Assembly: GCA_964560355.1 (NCBI GenBank) | Contig: CAZLLI010000051.1 | Span: 1-19,794 of the forward strand | Length of the DNA stretch: 19,794 nucleotides | Direction: 5' to 3' | Source: JAKEHA01 sp964560355 | GTDB lineage: Bacteria; Krumholzibacteriota; Krumholzibacteriia; WVZY01; JAKEHA01 | Shown: piece by piece, positions 1-8,759 of the stretch | How positions within the stretch are numbered: position 1 is the first letter of the stretch | How the letters are laid out: the number at the start of each line of letters is the position of its first letter | Translations under genes and position numbers: made by a program | The notes under the pieces: model-generated | The model's input: the letters and a program-made list of their open reading frames with translations, nothing else | What the model was told of the DNA's origin: nothing | Databases searched by the model: none

Positions 1-437
1 CCCTTCATGTCGCTCCCCACCGCGGCGGCCAGGACCGACTGCGGCCCGTGCTCGCGCACGATCTCGCGCTGGAGAATCGAGTAGGCGATCGCCGCCATCA
101 CCAGCACGAAGCCGTAGAGCGCCGTCGGGGACGACGCGAAGTGGTTCTCCCCCATCCAGCCGGTGACGAACGGGATCAACGACAGCCAAAACAAGAGGTG
201 CGTGTTCGCCCACAGGATGCGCCCGTTCACGCGGTGGACGGTGTGGAGCATGTGGTGGTGGTTGTTCCAGTAGATAGCGAGGTAGACGAAGCTCAGGACA
301 TAGGTGAGGAACACGGGCAGCACCGGCCGCAGCGCCGCGAAATCGACGCCGTGCGGGACCTTGAGCTCCAGGACCAGAATCGTGATGAGAATGGCGACGA
401 CGCCGTCGCTGAAGGCTTCCAGGCGGTTTTTGGTCAT
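1..437 (-). CDS. TMEM175-family (DUF1211) potassium channel, C-terminus off the window
   Basis: The reverse strand reads from an ATG at 437-435 without a stop to the window edge, giving about 145 residues. The start MTKNRLEAFSDGVVAILITIL carries the R-x-x-x-FSDGV signature of the first helix of bacterial TMEM175/DUF1211 proteins. At least three further hydrophobic stretches follow, and a HHH cluster sits near residue 60. Family knowledge: these are six-helix proteins that assemble into potassium-selective channels in the inner membrane. The gene is divergent from argR with about 100 bases between the starts. A TATACT hexamer lies just upstream on its strand (450-445) but without a convincing -35. 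The missing 3' end lies beyond base 1. Confidence 0.85.
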   Translation of the reverse strand, partial: MTKNRLEAFSDGVVAILITILVLELKVPHGVDFAALRPVLPVFLTYVLSFVYLAIYWNNHHHMLHTVHRVNGRILWANTHLLFWLSLIPFVTGWMGENHFASSPTALYGFVLVMAAIAYSILQREIVREHGPQSVLAAAVGSDMK

Positions 438-489
438 GCGGCGCAGTATACGAAATCCACCGCTTTCGTCGCGCGGGCGAAATTCACCC

Positions 490-517
490 TTGACGTCCGC
501 CGCGAATGCATAATAAT
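490..517 (+). promoter_or_regulatory. Candidate sigma-70 promoter of the arg operon
   Basis: TTGACG (490-495) and AATAAT (512-517) are separated by 16 bases and match five of six bases each to the -35 and -10 consensus. This is the most A/T-rich stretch in the divergent region. The -10 lies inside the first ARG-box-like site, so a repressor bound there would block RNA polymerase. The call is from sequence reading only. Confidence 0.5.
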
Positions 518-522
518 GCTCC
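505..522 (+). promoter_or_regulatory. ARG-box-like operator 1
   Basis: This 18-bp site has about 12 matches to an ARG-box sequence built around the core TGAATAATTATTCA. The matching core runs from TGCATAAT to ATGC at 507-519. It covers the proposed -10 box and is paired with a second site 2 bp downstream. Confidence 0.55.
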
Positions 523-524
523 GC

Positions 525-542
525 ACGGAATAGTTATACATG
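525..542 (+). promoter_or_regulatory. ARG-box-like operator 2, overlapping the argR start
   Basis: GGAATAGTTATACA (527-540) matches 12 of 14 bases of the ARG-box core TGAATAATTATTCA. The 18-bp box ends on the argR ATG and includes the probable GGAA ribosome-binding element at 527-530. Boxes 1 and 2 are 2 bp apart. Paired boxes 2-3 bp apart are the known arrangement for the ArgR hexamer in Escherichia coli. Confidence 0.6.
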
Positions 543-980
543 TCCAAGCTCTCCCGGCAGAAAATCATCCAGGACATCGTCGCCAAGAAGACGGTGTCGA
601 GTCAGGACGACCTGCGCCTGCACCTGGCGCGGCGCGGCCACGCCGTCACCCAGGCGACGCTCTCGCGCGACATCCACGAGCTCGGGCTGGTGAAGACGCC
701 CGACGGCTACGACTTCCTGCCCGACGAGCGCGCCAAGGGCCACCTGGTCTCGGTCGAGCGGCTGGTGCGCGAGTTCGTGCTCGACGCCAAGGCGGCGCAG
801 AACCTGGTCGTCGTGCGCACGAGCGCCGGCAGCGCGCAGGGCGTGGCGGCCGCGCTCGACGCCGAAGACTGGCCGGAAGTGGTCGGCACCGTGGGCGGCG
901 ACGACACCATCCTCATCGTTTCTCCCGACTCCAAACACGCGACGACGCTGGTGCGACGCATCCGGGAGATCCTCGTCTAG
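540..980 (+). CDS. argR: Arginine repressor ArgR
   Basis: The 146-residue protein has the usual ArgR length. It has an N-terminal winged helix-turn-helix with the recognition segment TQATLSRDIHELG (residues 37-49). The C-terminal oligomerisation and arginine-binding domain contains GTVGGDDTILIV (116-127), whose paired aspartates bind arginine in characterised ArgR proteins. ArgR is a hexameric DNA-binding protein that represses arginine synthesis when arginine is abundant. It is the first gene of the cluster and lies directly behind two ARG-box-like sites, which suggests autoregulation of the whole operon. Its TAG stop shares one base with the GTG start of argC (TAGTG). Confidence 0.96.
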   Translation: MSKLSRQKIIQDIVAKKTVSSQDDLRLHLARRGHAVTQATLSRDIHELGLVKTPDGYDFLPDERAKGHLVSVERLVREFVLDAKAAQNLVVVRTSAGSAQGVAAALDAEDWPEVVGTVGGDDTILIVSPDSKHATTLVRRIREILV

Positions 981-2023
981 TGGACGCCACCGTTCAGCCC
1001 GCGGTGGTCGGCGCCACGGGCTACACCGGCGCCGAGCTCACCCGTTTGCTCTTGGACCACCCGCGCGCGCGGACGCCGCGGCTCTTCTCCGAGCGCGACG
1101 ACGCCGCCCCCGCGGACCTGGCGGACGCGTGCCCGCAGTTCGCCGCCGACGCGCGCCTCCCGATCGAGCGCTTCTCGTGGGAAGGCCTGCGCGCCGCCGG
1201 CGTCGACGTGCTCTTCCTGTGCACGCCGCACGAAGTCTCGCGCCGGCTGGCACCGCTCGCGCTCGAGCGCGGCTACCGCGTGGTCGACCTGAGCGGCGCG
1301 TGGCGCTTGAAGGACGCTGCCAACCGCGCCGTGTACGCCTTCGAGGATGCGAACCCGGAGACGGCTTCGCGCCTCGACGCGTCCGCGGCGTACGGGATCC
1401 CCGAGCTCCACGCCGGCGCCATCGCGGACGCGCGCCTGGTCGCGAACGCGGGGTGCTACGCGACCTCGGTGATCCTCGCGCTCTCGGCGTGGATCGACGG
1501 CGGGCTCGTCGACCTCGCGCACGGCGTCATCGTCGACGCCAAGTCGGGGGTTTCCGGCGCCGGCAAGGCGGCGAGCGCGCGCACGCACTTCGTCGAAGTG
1601 AGCGATAACCTCTCGGCCTACAGCGTCTTCGGCCACCGCCACACGGGCGAGATGCGCGAGCAGCTGGGGCTCTCCGCCGACCAGCTCCAGTTCACGCCGC
1701 ACCTCTTGCCGGTCCCGCGCGGGATCCTCTCGACCATCTACGTGCGCGCCACGAGCGGCACGCGCGCGTCCGACCTCGACGCGTGCCTGCGCGAGTTCTA
1801 CGCCGGCGCGCCCTTCGTGCGCGTGCACGGGTCGAAGCGACTGCCCGAGATCCGCTTTACGCTCCACTCGAACTACTGCGACGTCGGCTTCGCGATGGAG
1901 CCCGAGGGCGAGCGCGTCGTGCTGGTGTCGTGCCTCGACAACTTGGTCAAGGGCGCGGCGGGACAAGCGGTGCAGAATCTCAACGTGATGTTCGGCTGGG
2001 ACCAGCGTGAGGGGTTGCAGTGA
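980..2023 (+). CDS. argC: N-acetyl-gamma-glutamyl-phosphate reductase
   Basis: ArgC catalyses the NADPH-dependent reduction of N-acetylglutamyl phosphate to the semialdehyde, the third step of arginine synthesis, in the cytosol. The 347-residue product begins with the dinucleotide-binding loop GATGYTGAEL (11-20). It carries the active-site motif NAGCYAT with the catalytic cysteine at residue 159, and the FGHRHTGE motif with histidines 219 and 221. The open frame extends upstream to 506, but GTG at 980 is chosen because family homology begins there and it overlaps the argR stop by one base. The end overlaps argB by four bases (GTGA). Confidence 0.95.
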   Translation: MDATVQPAVVGATGYTGAELTRLLLDHPRARTPRLFSERDDAAPADLADACPQFAADARLPIERFSWEGLRAAGVDVLFLCTPHEVSRRLAPLALERGYRVVDLSGAWRLKDAANRAVYAFEDANPETASRLDASAAYGIPELHAGAIADARLVANAGCYATSVILALSAWIDGGLVDLAHGVIVDAKSGVSGAGKAASARTHFVEVSDNLSAYSVFGHRHTGEMREQLGLSADQLQFTPHLLPVPRGILSTIYVRATSGTRASDLDACLREFYAGAPFVRVHGSKRLPEIRFTLHSNYCDVGFAMEPEGERVVLVSCLDNLVKGAAGQAVQNLNVMFGWDQREGLQ

Positions 2024-2802
2024 AGCTGGTGGTGAAGATCGGCGGCGCCGCGCTCGCGGACGCCGGCGTCGTGCGGCGCGTCGCCCACGCGGTGGTCGAC
2101 CTCGCGCACGGCGGGCACCGCGTCGTGGTGGTGCACGGCGGCGGGTCGACGCTCTCCGCGACGCTCGCCGCGCTTGGGCGCGAGACGCGCTTCGTCGACG
2201 GGCTGCGCGTCACCGACGCCGCCACGCGCGACGTCGCCGTGATGGTGCTGGCCGGCTTGGTGAACAAGAAGCTGGTGGCGGCGATCGGCGCCGCCGGCGC
2301 TCCCGCTCTCGGGCTGTGCGGCGGCGACCTGCGCGTCGTGCAAGCGCGGCGCAAGGTGGCGCGCGAGGACTTGGGGTTCGTCGGCGAGGTAACGTCGGTC
2401 GACGCGTCCTGGCTCGAGCGGCTGCCGGCGCACGGCGCCATTCCGGTGCTGGCGAGCGTGGCACTCGGGAACGACGGCGAGTACTACAACGTCAACGCGG
2501 ACGAAGTCGCGTCGGCGTGCGCGGCCGCGCTCAAGGCGGACGCGTTGGTGTTCTTGACCGATGTCGCCGGCGTGCGTGACGCGGATGGAATCGTGATGCG
2601 GTCGCTGGACATCGCGGACATTCCTTCGATGGCCGAGCGGGCCATCGTGAGTGGCGGGATGCTGCCCAAGCTCGAAGCGTGTAACCGCGCCGTTCGGCGC
2701 GGTGTCCCCCACGTGCATATTCTTCCAGCCGCGAACGCCGACGACGTGCGCGGACTCGCCAACGGCGGTATCGAGCGTGGAACGGAGGTCGTCGCACGAT
2801 GA
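2020..2802 (+). CDS. argB: Acetylglutamate kinase
   Basis: ArgB phosphorylates N-acetylglutamate with ATP, the second step of the pathway. The 260-residue amino-acid-kinase fold shows KIGG (6-9), the substrate and phosphate loop HGGG (39-42), NVNAD (157-161) and a conserved lysine in GGMLPKLEA (K217). The GTG start overlaps the argC stop as GTGA and is preceded by a G-rich element (GTGAGGGG). The protein begins directly at the first beta strand and lacks the N-terminal helix that arginine-inhibited hexameric kinases use. It therefore resembles the short form of E. coli and Bacillus. It ends in an ATGA overlap with argD. Confidence 0.95.
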   Translation: MKLVVKIGGAALADAGVVRRVAHAVVDLAHGGHRVVVVHGGGSTLSATLAALGRETRFVDGLRVTDAATRDVAVMVLAGLVNKKLVAAIGAAGAPALGLCGGDLRVVQARRKVAREDLGFVGEVTSVDASWLERLPAHGAIPVLASVALGNDGEYYNVNADEVASACAAALKADALVFLTDVAGVRDADGIVMRSLDIADIPSMAERAIVSGGMLPKLEACNRAVRRGVPHVHILPAANADDVRGLANGGIERGTEVVAR

Positions 2803-4014
2803 AGGCGAATTTGGATCTGGTCAAACAGCAGGAGTCGCAACTCCTGGTGCCGACGTACGAGCGCGTGCCGGTGCTGTTCGAGCGCGGCGAGGGCGTCTAC
2901 TTGTTCGACAGCGAGGGGCGTCGCTATGTCGATTTTCTCTCCGGCATCGGCGTCAACGCGCTCGGCCACGGCCACCCGGCCATCCAAGCCGCGATCACGT
3001 CGCAGGCGGGGCGATTGATCCACGTCTCCAACCTGTTCTTCCACGAGCACCAGGCGCGCGCCGCCGCCAAGCTGGCTGCGCTCTCGGGACTCGACCGCGC
3101 GTTCTTCTGCAACAGCGGCACCGAGGCGTGGGAGTGCGCGCTCAAGCTCGCGCGCGCGTACGCTCGCCACACCAACAGCAACGGATCGAAGCCGAAGTCG
3201 CGTCTCCTGGTAATGGAGAACTCGTTCCACGGGCGCACGCTGGGCTCGCTGGCGACCACGGGCAACAAGAAGTACCGCGCGCCCTTCGCGCCCATGCTGC
3301 CGGGCGTCACCTTCGTGCGCTTCAACGACGTCGCCGATTTGGAGTCCAAGTTCGACCACACGGTGTGCGCGATCGGCTTGGAGACGATCCAGGGCGAGGG
3401 CGGCGTCCACCCGGTGTCGCGCGAGTTCCTCGCCAAGGCGCGCTCGCTCACGCGCGACGCGGGCGCTCTCTTGATTCTCGACGAGATCCAGTGCGGCTTG
3501 GGTCGCACGGGCGCGATGTTCGCCTACCAGCGCTACGGCGTCGTGCCCGACGTCGTCACGGTGGCGAAGCCGCTCGCGGCGGGACTCCCGCTGGGCGCGG
3601 TGCTGACCACGCACGCGGTCGCGGCCGCGTTCAAGCCCGGCATGCACGGGACCACGTTCGGCGGCGGCCCGCTCGCGTGCGCGGTCGCGGTCGCATTCTT
3701 GGACGAAATCGCGAAGCCCGAGATACGCGAGCATGTCGCTACCATCGGCGACTACTTCCGCGAACGGTTGCTCGCGCTGAAATCGAAACACCGCGCCGTT
3801 GCCGATGTGCGCGGTGTGGGTTTGATGTTGGCCATGGAGCTGAAATCCGCCGACCAGGCCAAATCCATCGTCAATTCCGCGCTGTCGCGCGGCTTCATCA
3901 TCAATCGCACGCACGACACCGTGCTGCGTTTTCTCCCGCCGTACATCATCCAGCGGGAGCATGTGGACGGGCTCGTCGCCGTGCTCGACGAACTGCTATC
4001 GGGAGGTAGCAAGA

Positions 4015-4022
<8 letters not shown>
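2799..4022 (+). CDS. argD: Acetylornithine aminotransferase
   Basis: ArgD is a pyridoxal-phosphate enzyme that converts N-acetylglutamate semialdehyde to N-acetylornithine using glutamate. The 407-residue length is typical. Class III aminotransferase features are visible: the cofactor phosphate site CNSGTEA (104-110), LDEIQCGLGRTG around Asp228, and the Schiff-base lysine K257 in TVAKPLAAGLPLGA. Its start overlaps the argB stop (ATGA), and its last 8 bases overlap argG. The family also contains ornithine and succinylornithine aminotransferases. The position between argB and argG makes the biosynthetic role by far the likeliest. Confidence 0.94.
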
Positions 4023-5216
<1,194 letters not shown>

Positions 5217-5220
<4 letters not shown>

Positions 5221-6614
5221 AGATGTGGTCGGGAAGATTCGAAACCGCGGTGGAAGCATCTTTCGACCGCTGGCAGCGGTCGTTTCCCTTCGACCGCCGT
5301 CTTCTCCCGTACGAAGTCGCGTCGAGCAAGGCGCACGCGGAGGCGCTCGCCGAAGCGGGCGTGCTCACGCCGGGCGAGCTGGCGTCGATCCTCGGCGCGC
5401 TGGGGCGCATCCTCTCCGAGGGTGTGCCGGGCGACAACGATCCTTCCATTGAAGACGTGCACCACTTCGTCGAGAAGAGCGTGGTGGGACAAGTCGGCGA
5501 CGTGGGCATGAAGCTCCACACCGGCCGCAGCCGCAACGAGCTCATCGCCACCGACCTGCGCATGTTCACGCGCGACGCCGTCGACCACGTGCACGTGGCG
5601 CTGGCCGCGTTGGTCGACGCGCTGGTCGACCTGGGCGCGAAGGCGGGCTCCGCCGCCATGCCCGCGTACACGCACACACAGCGCGCCGAACCGGTGCTGG
5701 TCGCGCATTGGCTGCTCGCGTACGCGGAGATGTTCCTGCGCGACATCGACCGCTTGCAGTCGTGCCGCGAGCGCTTGAACGAGTGCCCGCTGGGTTCGGG
5801 GGCGGTCGCGGGCACCATCGTGCCGGTCGACCGCGGCGGTATCGCGCGCAAGCTCGGCTTCGACGGGCCCACCGCCAACAGCATCGACGCCACCAGCGAC
5901 CGCGACTTCGCGCTCGAGTTCGTTCAGCACGCGTCGCTGCTCGCGGGGCACGTGAGCCGTCTCGCGGAGGATCTCATTTTGTATTCGTCGAACGAGTACG
6001 GCTTCGTGCACTTGCCCGACGCGTACTGCACGGGCAGCAGCGCGATGCCGCAGAAGAAGAACCCCGACGCGCTCGAGCTGTTGCGCGCGCACGCGGGGCG
6101 CGTGCTCGGCAACGCGGTGGCGTTGGCGACCACGGTGAAAGCGCTCCCGTCGGCCTACAACAAGGACCTGCAGGAGACGCAGACGCCGCTGTTCGATACC
6201 GTGGCCCGCACGCTCGCGGTCCTCGACATCGCGACCGGTTGCCTGCGCGGCGTCGAGTTCGACGTGCCGCGCATGCGCATCGCCGCCACGCGCGGCGGCA
6301 TGAACGCGCTCGCCGCGGCGGCGTTCTTGTCGCGCCGCGGCGTCCCCTTCCGCAAGGCGCACGAGCTGGTGGGACGCGCGGTGCAGCTCTCGCTGTCCAA
6401 GAAGTGCGAGCTCGAAGCGCTCACCGCCGACGACTTGCGAAGCTGCGACATCGACGTGCCGCTGGAATCGTTCCGTGCCGCCTTGTCGCTCGACGCCGTG
6501 CTCGCTCTCCACGACGTGGAGGGCGGCACCGCGCCCGCGCGCGTCGCCGCCGCCATCGACAACGTACGCGAGCGGTTGGAATCCATGCAGGAGGCCGCGA
6601 GTGAACGCTCGTAG
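5217..6614 (+). CDS. argH: Argininosuccinate lyase
   Basis: ArgH splits argininosuccinate into arginine and fumarate, the final step. The 465-residue protein has the fumarase/aspartase fold: KMWSGRF at the N-terminus, TGRSRNE, THTQRAEP and the flexible signature loop GSSAMPQKKNP (273-283) with the catalytic serine. A much longer open frame exists upstream, but ATG 5217 follows GAGGAGG at 5203-5209 and overlaps the argG stop as ATGA. The last 14 bases overlap the downstream acetyltransferase. In some bacteria argH and a short argA are fused into one protein; here they are separate overlapping genes. Confidence 0.95.
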
Positions 6615-7116
6615 CGCCATCCTGCCCGACGCCGAGGCGATTCGCGCGCTCATCGACGCCCACACCGGCGACGGCACGCTGTTGCCGCGCTCGCTCCCGG
6701 AGTTGTGCGAGAACATCCGCGACTTCGTCGTGGTGGAAGACCGCGGCGTCGTGGTGGGTTGCGGCGCGCTGCACCTCTACGGTGAGCACTTGGCGGAGAT
6801 TCGCTCCATCGCGGTAGAGCCCGCGGCGCGCGGGCGCGGCGCCGGGCACGCGCTGGTGCGCGCGCTGCTGCGCGAAGCGCTGCGCCAGCAAGTCGACTGC
6901 GTGTGCGTGTTCACCCGCATCCCCGCATTCTTCGCGCCCTTCGGGTTCACCGTGACGCACGAGACGCTGCCCGACAAGCTGTACAAAGATTGCCGCCGCT
7001 GTGCGCGCCGCCACGCGTGCGACGAAATCGCGATGGTGCGCGGCACGCTGCCAAAGACCGAGACGACGGCGGCGATGGCGCGCATTCGCCGGCCGATCGC
7101 GAGCGTGGGCTTGTGA
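6601..7116 (+). CDS. argA: Short GNAT-type N-acetylglutamate synthase
   Basis: This 171-residue GNAT acetyltransferase probably transfers acetyl from acetyl-CoA to glutamate, the entry step of arginine synthesis. The acetyl-CoA loop is ARGRGAGHAL (77-85 region), preceded by the strand EIRSIAVEP. It lacks the amino-acid-kinase-like domain of classical ArgA, as do the short NAGS proteins of mycobacteria and the acetyltransferase half of ArgH(A) fusions. A cysteine cluster D-C-x2-C-x5-C-D-E (C131, C134, C140) sits near the C-terminus. The GTG start lies behind AGGAGG (6589-6594) inside the argH end, and its own end overlaps argJ as GTGA. The function rests mainly on operon context, since GNAT folds serve many substrates. 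Confidence 0.85.
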   Translation: MNARSAILPDAEAIRALIDAHTGDGTLLPRSLPELCENIRDFVVVEDRGVVVGCGALHLYGEHLAEIRSIAVEPAARGRGAGHALVRALLREALRQQVDCVCVFTRIPAFFAPFGFTVTHETLPDKLYKDCRRCARRHACDEIAMVRGTLPKTETTAAMARIRRPIASVGL

Positions 7117-7468
7117 GCGCGCTGCACGTCCCGCGCGGCTTTTTGTTCGCGTCGACCACGGCCGGCATCAAGGAGAGCGGCAACCCCGACTTGGCCTACG
7201 TCGAGGCGCCGAGCGGCGCCACCGCGGCCGCCATGTTCACCACCAACCGCGTGGTCGCGGCACCCGTGACCGTGGGGCGCGAGCACCTGCGTGCGTCGCG
7301 CGGACGCGTGCGCGCGCTCCTGGTCAACGCCGGCAACGCCAACTGCGCGACCGGCGCCGACGGTCTCGCCGCCGCGCGCGAATCGTGCGAAGCGCTGGCC
7401 GAACGGCTCGGGTGTGACGCGAATGAAGTGATACCGTCGTCGACCGGCATTATCGGAGTGCCATTCCC
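7113..7468 (+). CDS. argJ: ArgJ, N-terminal part before the assembly gap
   Basis: ArgJ moves the acetyl group from N-acetylornithine to glutamate, releasing ornithine and regenerating acetylglutamate; bifunctional forms also use acetyl-CoA. This fragment gives 118 residues from a GTG that overlaps the argA stop. It has the family segments GFLFASTTAGIK, VNAGNANCATG and SSTGIIGVPF before the N run. The autocatalytic cleavage motif (usually KGSGMIxPNMAT, with a threonine nucleophile) should lie in the gap, so its integrity cannot be judged. The remainder of the gene is at 7570-8136. Confidence 0.92.
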
Positions 7469-7568
7469 NNNNNNNNNNNNNNNNNNNNNNNNNNNNNNNN
7501 NNNNNNNNNNNNNNNNNNNNNNNNNNNNNNNNNNNNNNNNNNNNNNNNNNNNNNNNNNNNNNNNNNNN
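7469..7568. other. Assembly gap of 100 N inside argJ
   Basis: The run is exactly 100 unknown bases, a conventional filler length. The flanking argJ pieces are in different frames across it, so 100 is unlikely to be the real size. Comparison with the usual ArgJ length of about 390-410 residues suggests roughly 250-290 missing bases. If the gene is intact the true length should be a multiple of three. Confidence 0.99.
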
Positions 7569-7569
7569 C

Positions 7570-8136
7570 GTCGCCGAGACCTTCAATACCATCTCCATCG
7601 ATGGCGATACCTCGACCAACGACACCGCGCTCCTCATGGCGAGCGGTGCTTCCGGCGCGCGCGCGTCCATGCCCCGCGACGAAGACGCGCTCCTCCGCGC
7701 CGTCACCGACGTGTGCGCGTCGCTCGCCGCGCAAGTCGTCGCCGACGGCGAAGGCGTCCAGCACACCGTGACCCTCCACGTCGAAGGCGCCCCCACGCGC
7801 GCGGCCGCCGACCGCATCGCGCGAACGCTCGCGCATTCGTTGTTGGTGAAGACCGCGTGGGCGGGAGCCGACCCCAACTGGGGCCGCTTGCTCGCTGCTG
7901 TCGGGCGCTCCGGCGTTTCCGTCGATCCCAACGCCGTCGCGATTTGGATCGGCGGCGAAAAAGTCTGCGACCGCGGCGTCGCATTTCCTTTCGACGCCAC
8001 CACCGTTCACACCCGCATGAAAGAACCCAGCTACGAGATTCGCGTGCGCGTCGGCCGCGGCGACGGCAACGCGCGCATTCTGACCGGCGATCTAACGGCG
8101 GAGTACGTGCGGATCAACGCGGACTATTCGACGTAG
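7570..8136 (+). CDS. argJ: ArgJ, C-terminal part after the assembly gap
   Basis: The frame after the gap begins with VAETFNTISIDGDTSTNDT, the hallmark beta-subunit sequence of ornithine/glutamate acetyltransferase. It continues through KTAWAGADPNWGRLLAAVGRSG to YVRINADYST and a TAG stop, the usual ArgJ C-terminus. In characterised enzymes the precursor cuts itself into alpha and beta chains, and this piece is most of the beta chain. Together the two fragments give about 306 residues, some 90 fewer than expected, and the missing part is in the gap. It is the last gene of the arg operon. No T-rich hairpin terminator was found behind it. Confidence 0.93.
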   Translation, partial: VAETFNTISIDGDTSTNDTALLMASGASGARASMPRDEDALLRAVTDVCASLAAQVVADGEGVQHTVTLHVEGAPTRAAADRIARTLAHSLLVKTAWAGADPNWGRLLAAVGRSGVSVDPNAVAIWIGGEKVCDRGVAFPFDATTVHTRMKEPSYEIRVRVGRGDGNARILTGDLTAEYVRINADYST

Positions 8137-8180
8137 GGCGCACTCGTAGCTCGACCAGGTTCCAGATAGTGCCTCGCCCC

Positions 8181-8205
8181 GTCGCCACGGTATACTCTTG
8201 GCGAC
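8181..8205. promoter_or_regulatory. Palindrome around a -10 box, candidate operator
   Basis: GTCGCCA (8181-8187) and TGGCGAC (8199-8205) form a perfect 7-bp inverted repeat with an 11-base spacer. The hexamer TATACT (8191-8196) sits in the spacer and would be the -10 of the downstream ChrB-like gene, although no good -35 is visible. A repressor bound to the two arms would cover the promoter. A run of seven A follows on the plus strand, which is the wrong side for a plus-strand terminator. Confidence 0.4.
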
Positions 8206-8240
8206 AAAAAAACCAACACCGTAGCAAACCGAGGTGGCAC

Positions 8241-8669
8241 ATGAAATGGATCACGCGCGAGCATGTGAAAGTCGACCGAGTTGCTTGTCCGTGGCTGATC
8301 AAGCGGTTCATCGACACCGATGCCGAGTTCTACTTCGTACCTGAAGGTCAAGTTATGGGCGAGGCGAAGCGCCTGGGCGCGACGCCTTTCGACGTCGCGA
8401 ACGTAGAACTGGGTCACCATGGCGAAGACGTATCATTCGACTCGTTCCTGAAGAAGTACCGCCTCACCGATGGGGCGCTGAGTTTGCTCGCGGAGGTCGT
8501 GCGAGCCGCGGATTCGCGTCCCTCCAGCCCGCATCCAGCCGGCGAAGGACTGCGCTGGATCGCCCACGGTTTCAGCGCGCTCGGCCTCGAAGATCATCAG
8601 ATCCTGGCCAGCGAGTTCATTGTGTACGACGCCCTATATGCCGAATGTCAGCGGCGCCTGACCGCGTAG
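8241..8669 (+). CDS. ChrB C-terminal-domain (chromate resistance-like) protein
   Basis: The 142-residue product contains VDRVACPWLIKRFID (11-25), the signature of the ChrB C-terminal domain, plus the conserved later segments VELGHHGEDVSFDSFL and LEDHQILASEFIVYDALY. In chromate-resistance operons ChrB senses chromate, but this domain also occurs alone and its biochemical role there is unknown. No chrA transporter is nearby. The ATG at 8241 follows GAGGTGG (8231-8237). The gene stands alone between argJ and a convergent gene and has lower GC (about 55% in one hand-counted line) than the arg operon. The family assignment is firm, but a chromate function is not shown. Confidence 0.8.
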   Translation: MKWITREHVKVDRVACPWLIKRFIDTDAEFYFVPEGQVMGEAKRLGATPFDVANVELGHHGEDVSFDSFLKKYRLTDGALSLLAEVVRAADSRPSSPHPAGEGLRWIAHGFSALGLEDHQILASEFIVYDALYAECQRRLTA

Positions 8670-8698
8670 TCGACGTTCGATGACGCAAGACATGACAC

Positions 8699-8721
8699 GC
8701 GCTTTGCTTGTGAACAAGCGC
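8699..8721. terminator. Hairpin between convergent genes, possible terminator
   Basis: Two nested inverted repeats share this spot: GCTTG-TGAA-CAAGC (8706-8719, five-pair stem with a four-base loop) and the outer GCGCTT/AAGCGC (8699-8704, 8716-8721). They cannot fully form together. The site lies midway between the convergent stops of the ChrB-like and DUF3303 genes. No T tract follows on either strand, so intrinsic termination is uncertain. The rest of 8670-8759 holds nothing recognisable. Confidence 0.3.
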
Positions 8722-8759
8722 ACCAACTCCCGCAGCGGCGGTAAATAGTCATCCAGTGA

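Noticed and set aside
2484..3962. Long minus-strand open frame of 492 codons opposite argD
   Set aside because: Arg-, Glu- and His-rich text with no family signature; it is a shadow of argB/argD caused by high GC.
8181..8212. Possible terminator behind argJ (GC hairpin with a run of A)
   Set aside because: The A run follows the hairpin on plus, so the T run would precede the hairpin on minus; neither strand has terminator layout, and a -10 box lies in the loop.
6903..8669. Single 588-codon open frame running through the N gap into the ChrB-like gene
   Set aside because: It is continuous only because N codons read as open and the gap shifts frame; real argJ switches frame after the gap and ends at 8136, and the ChrB-like gene has its own start at 8241.
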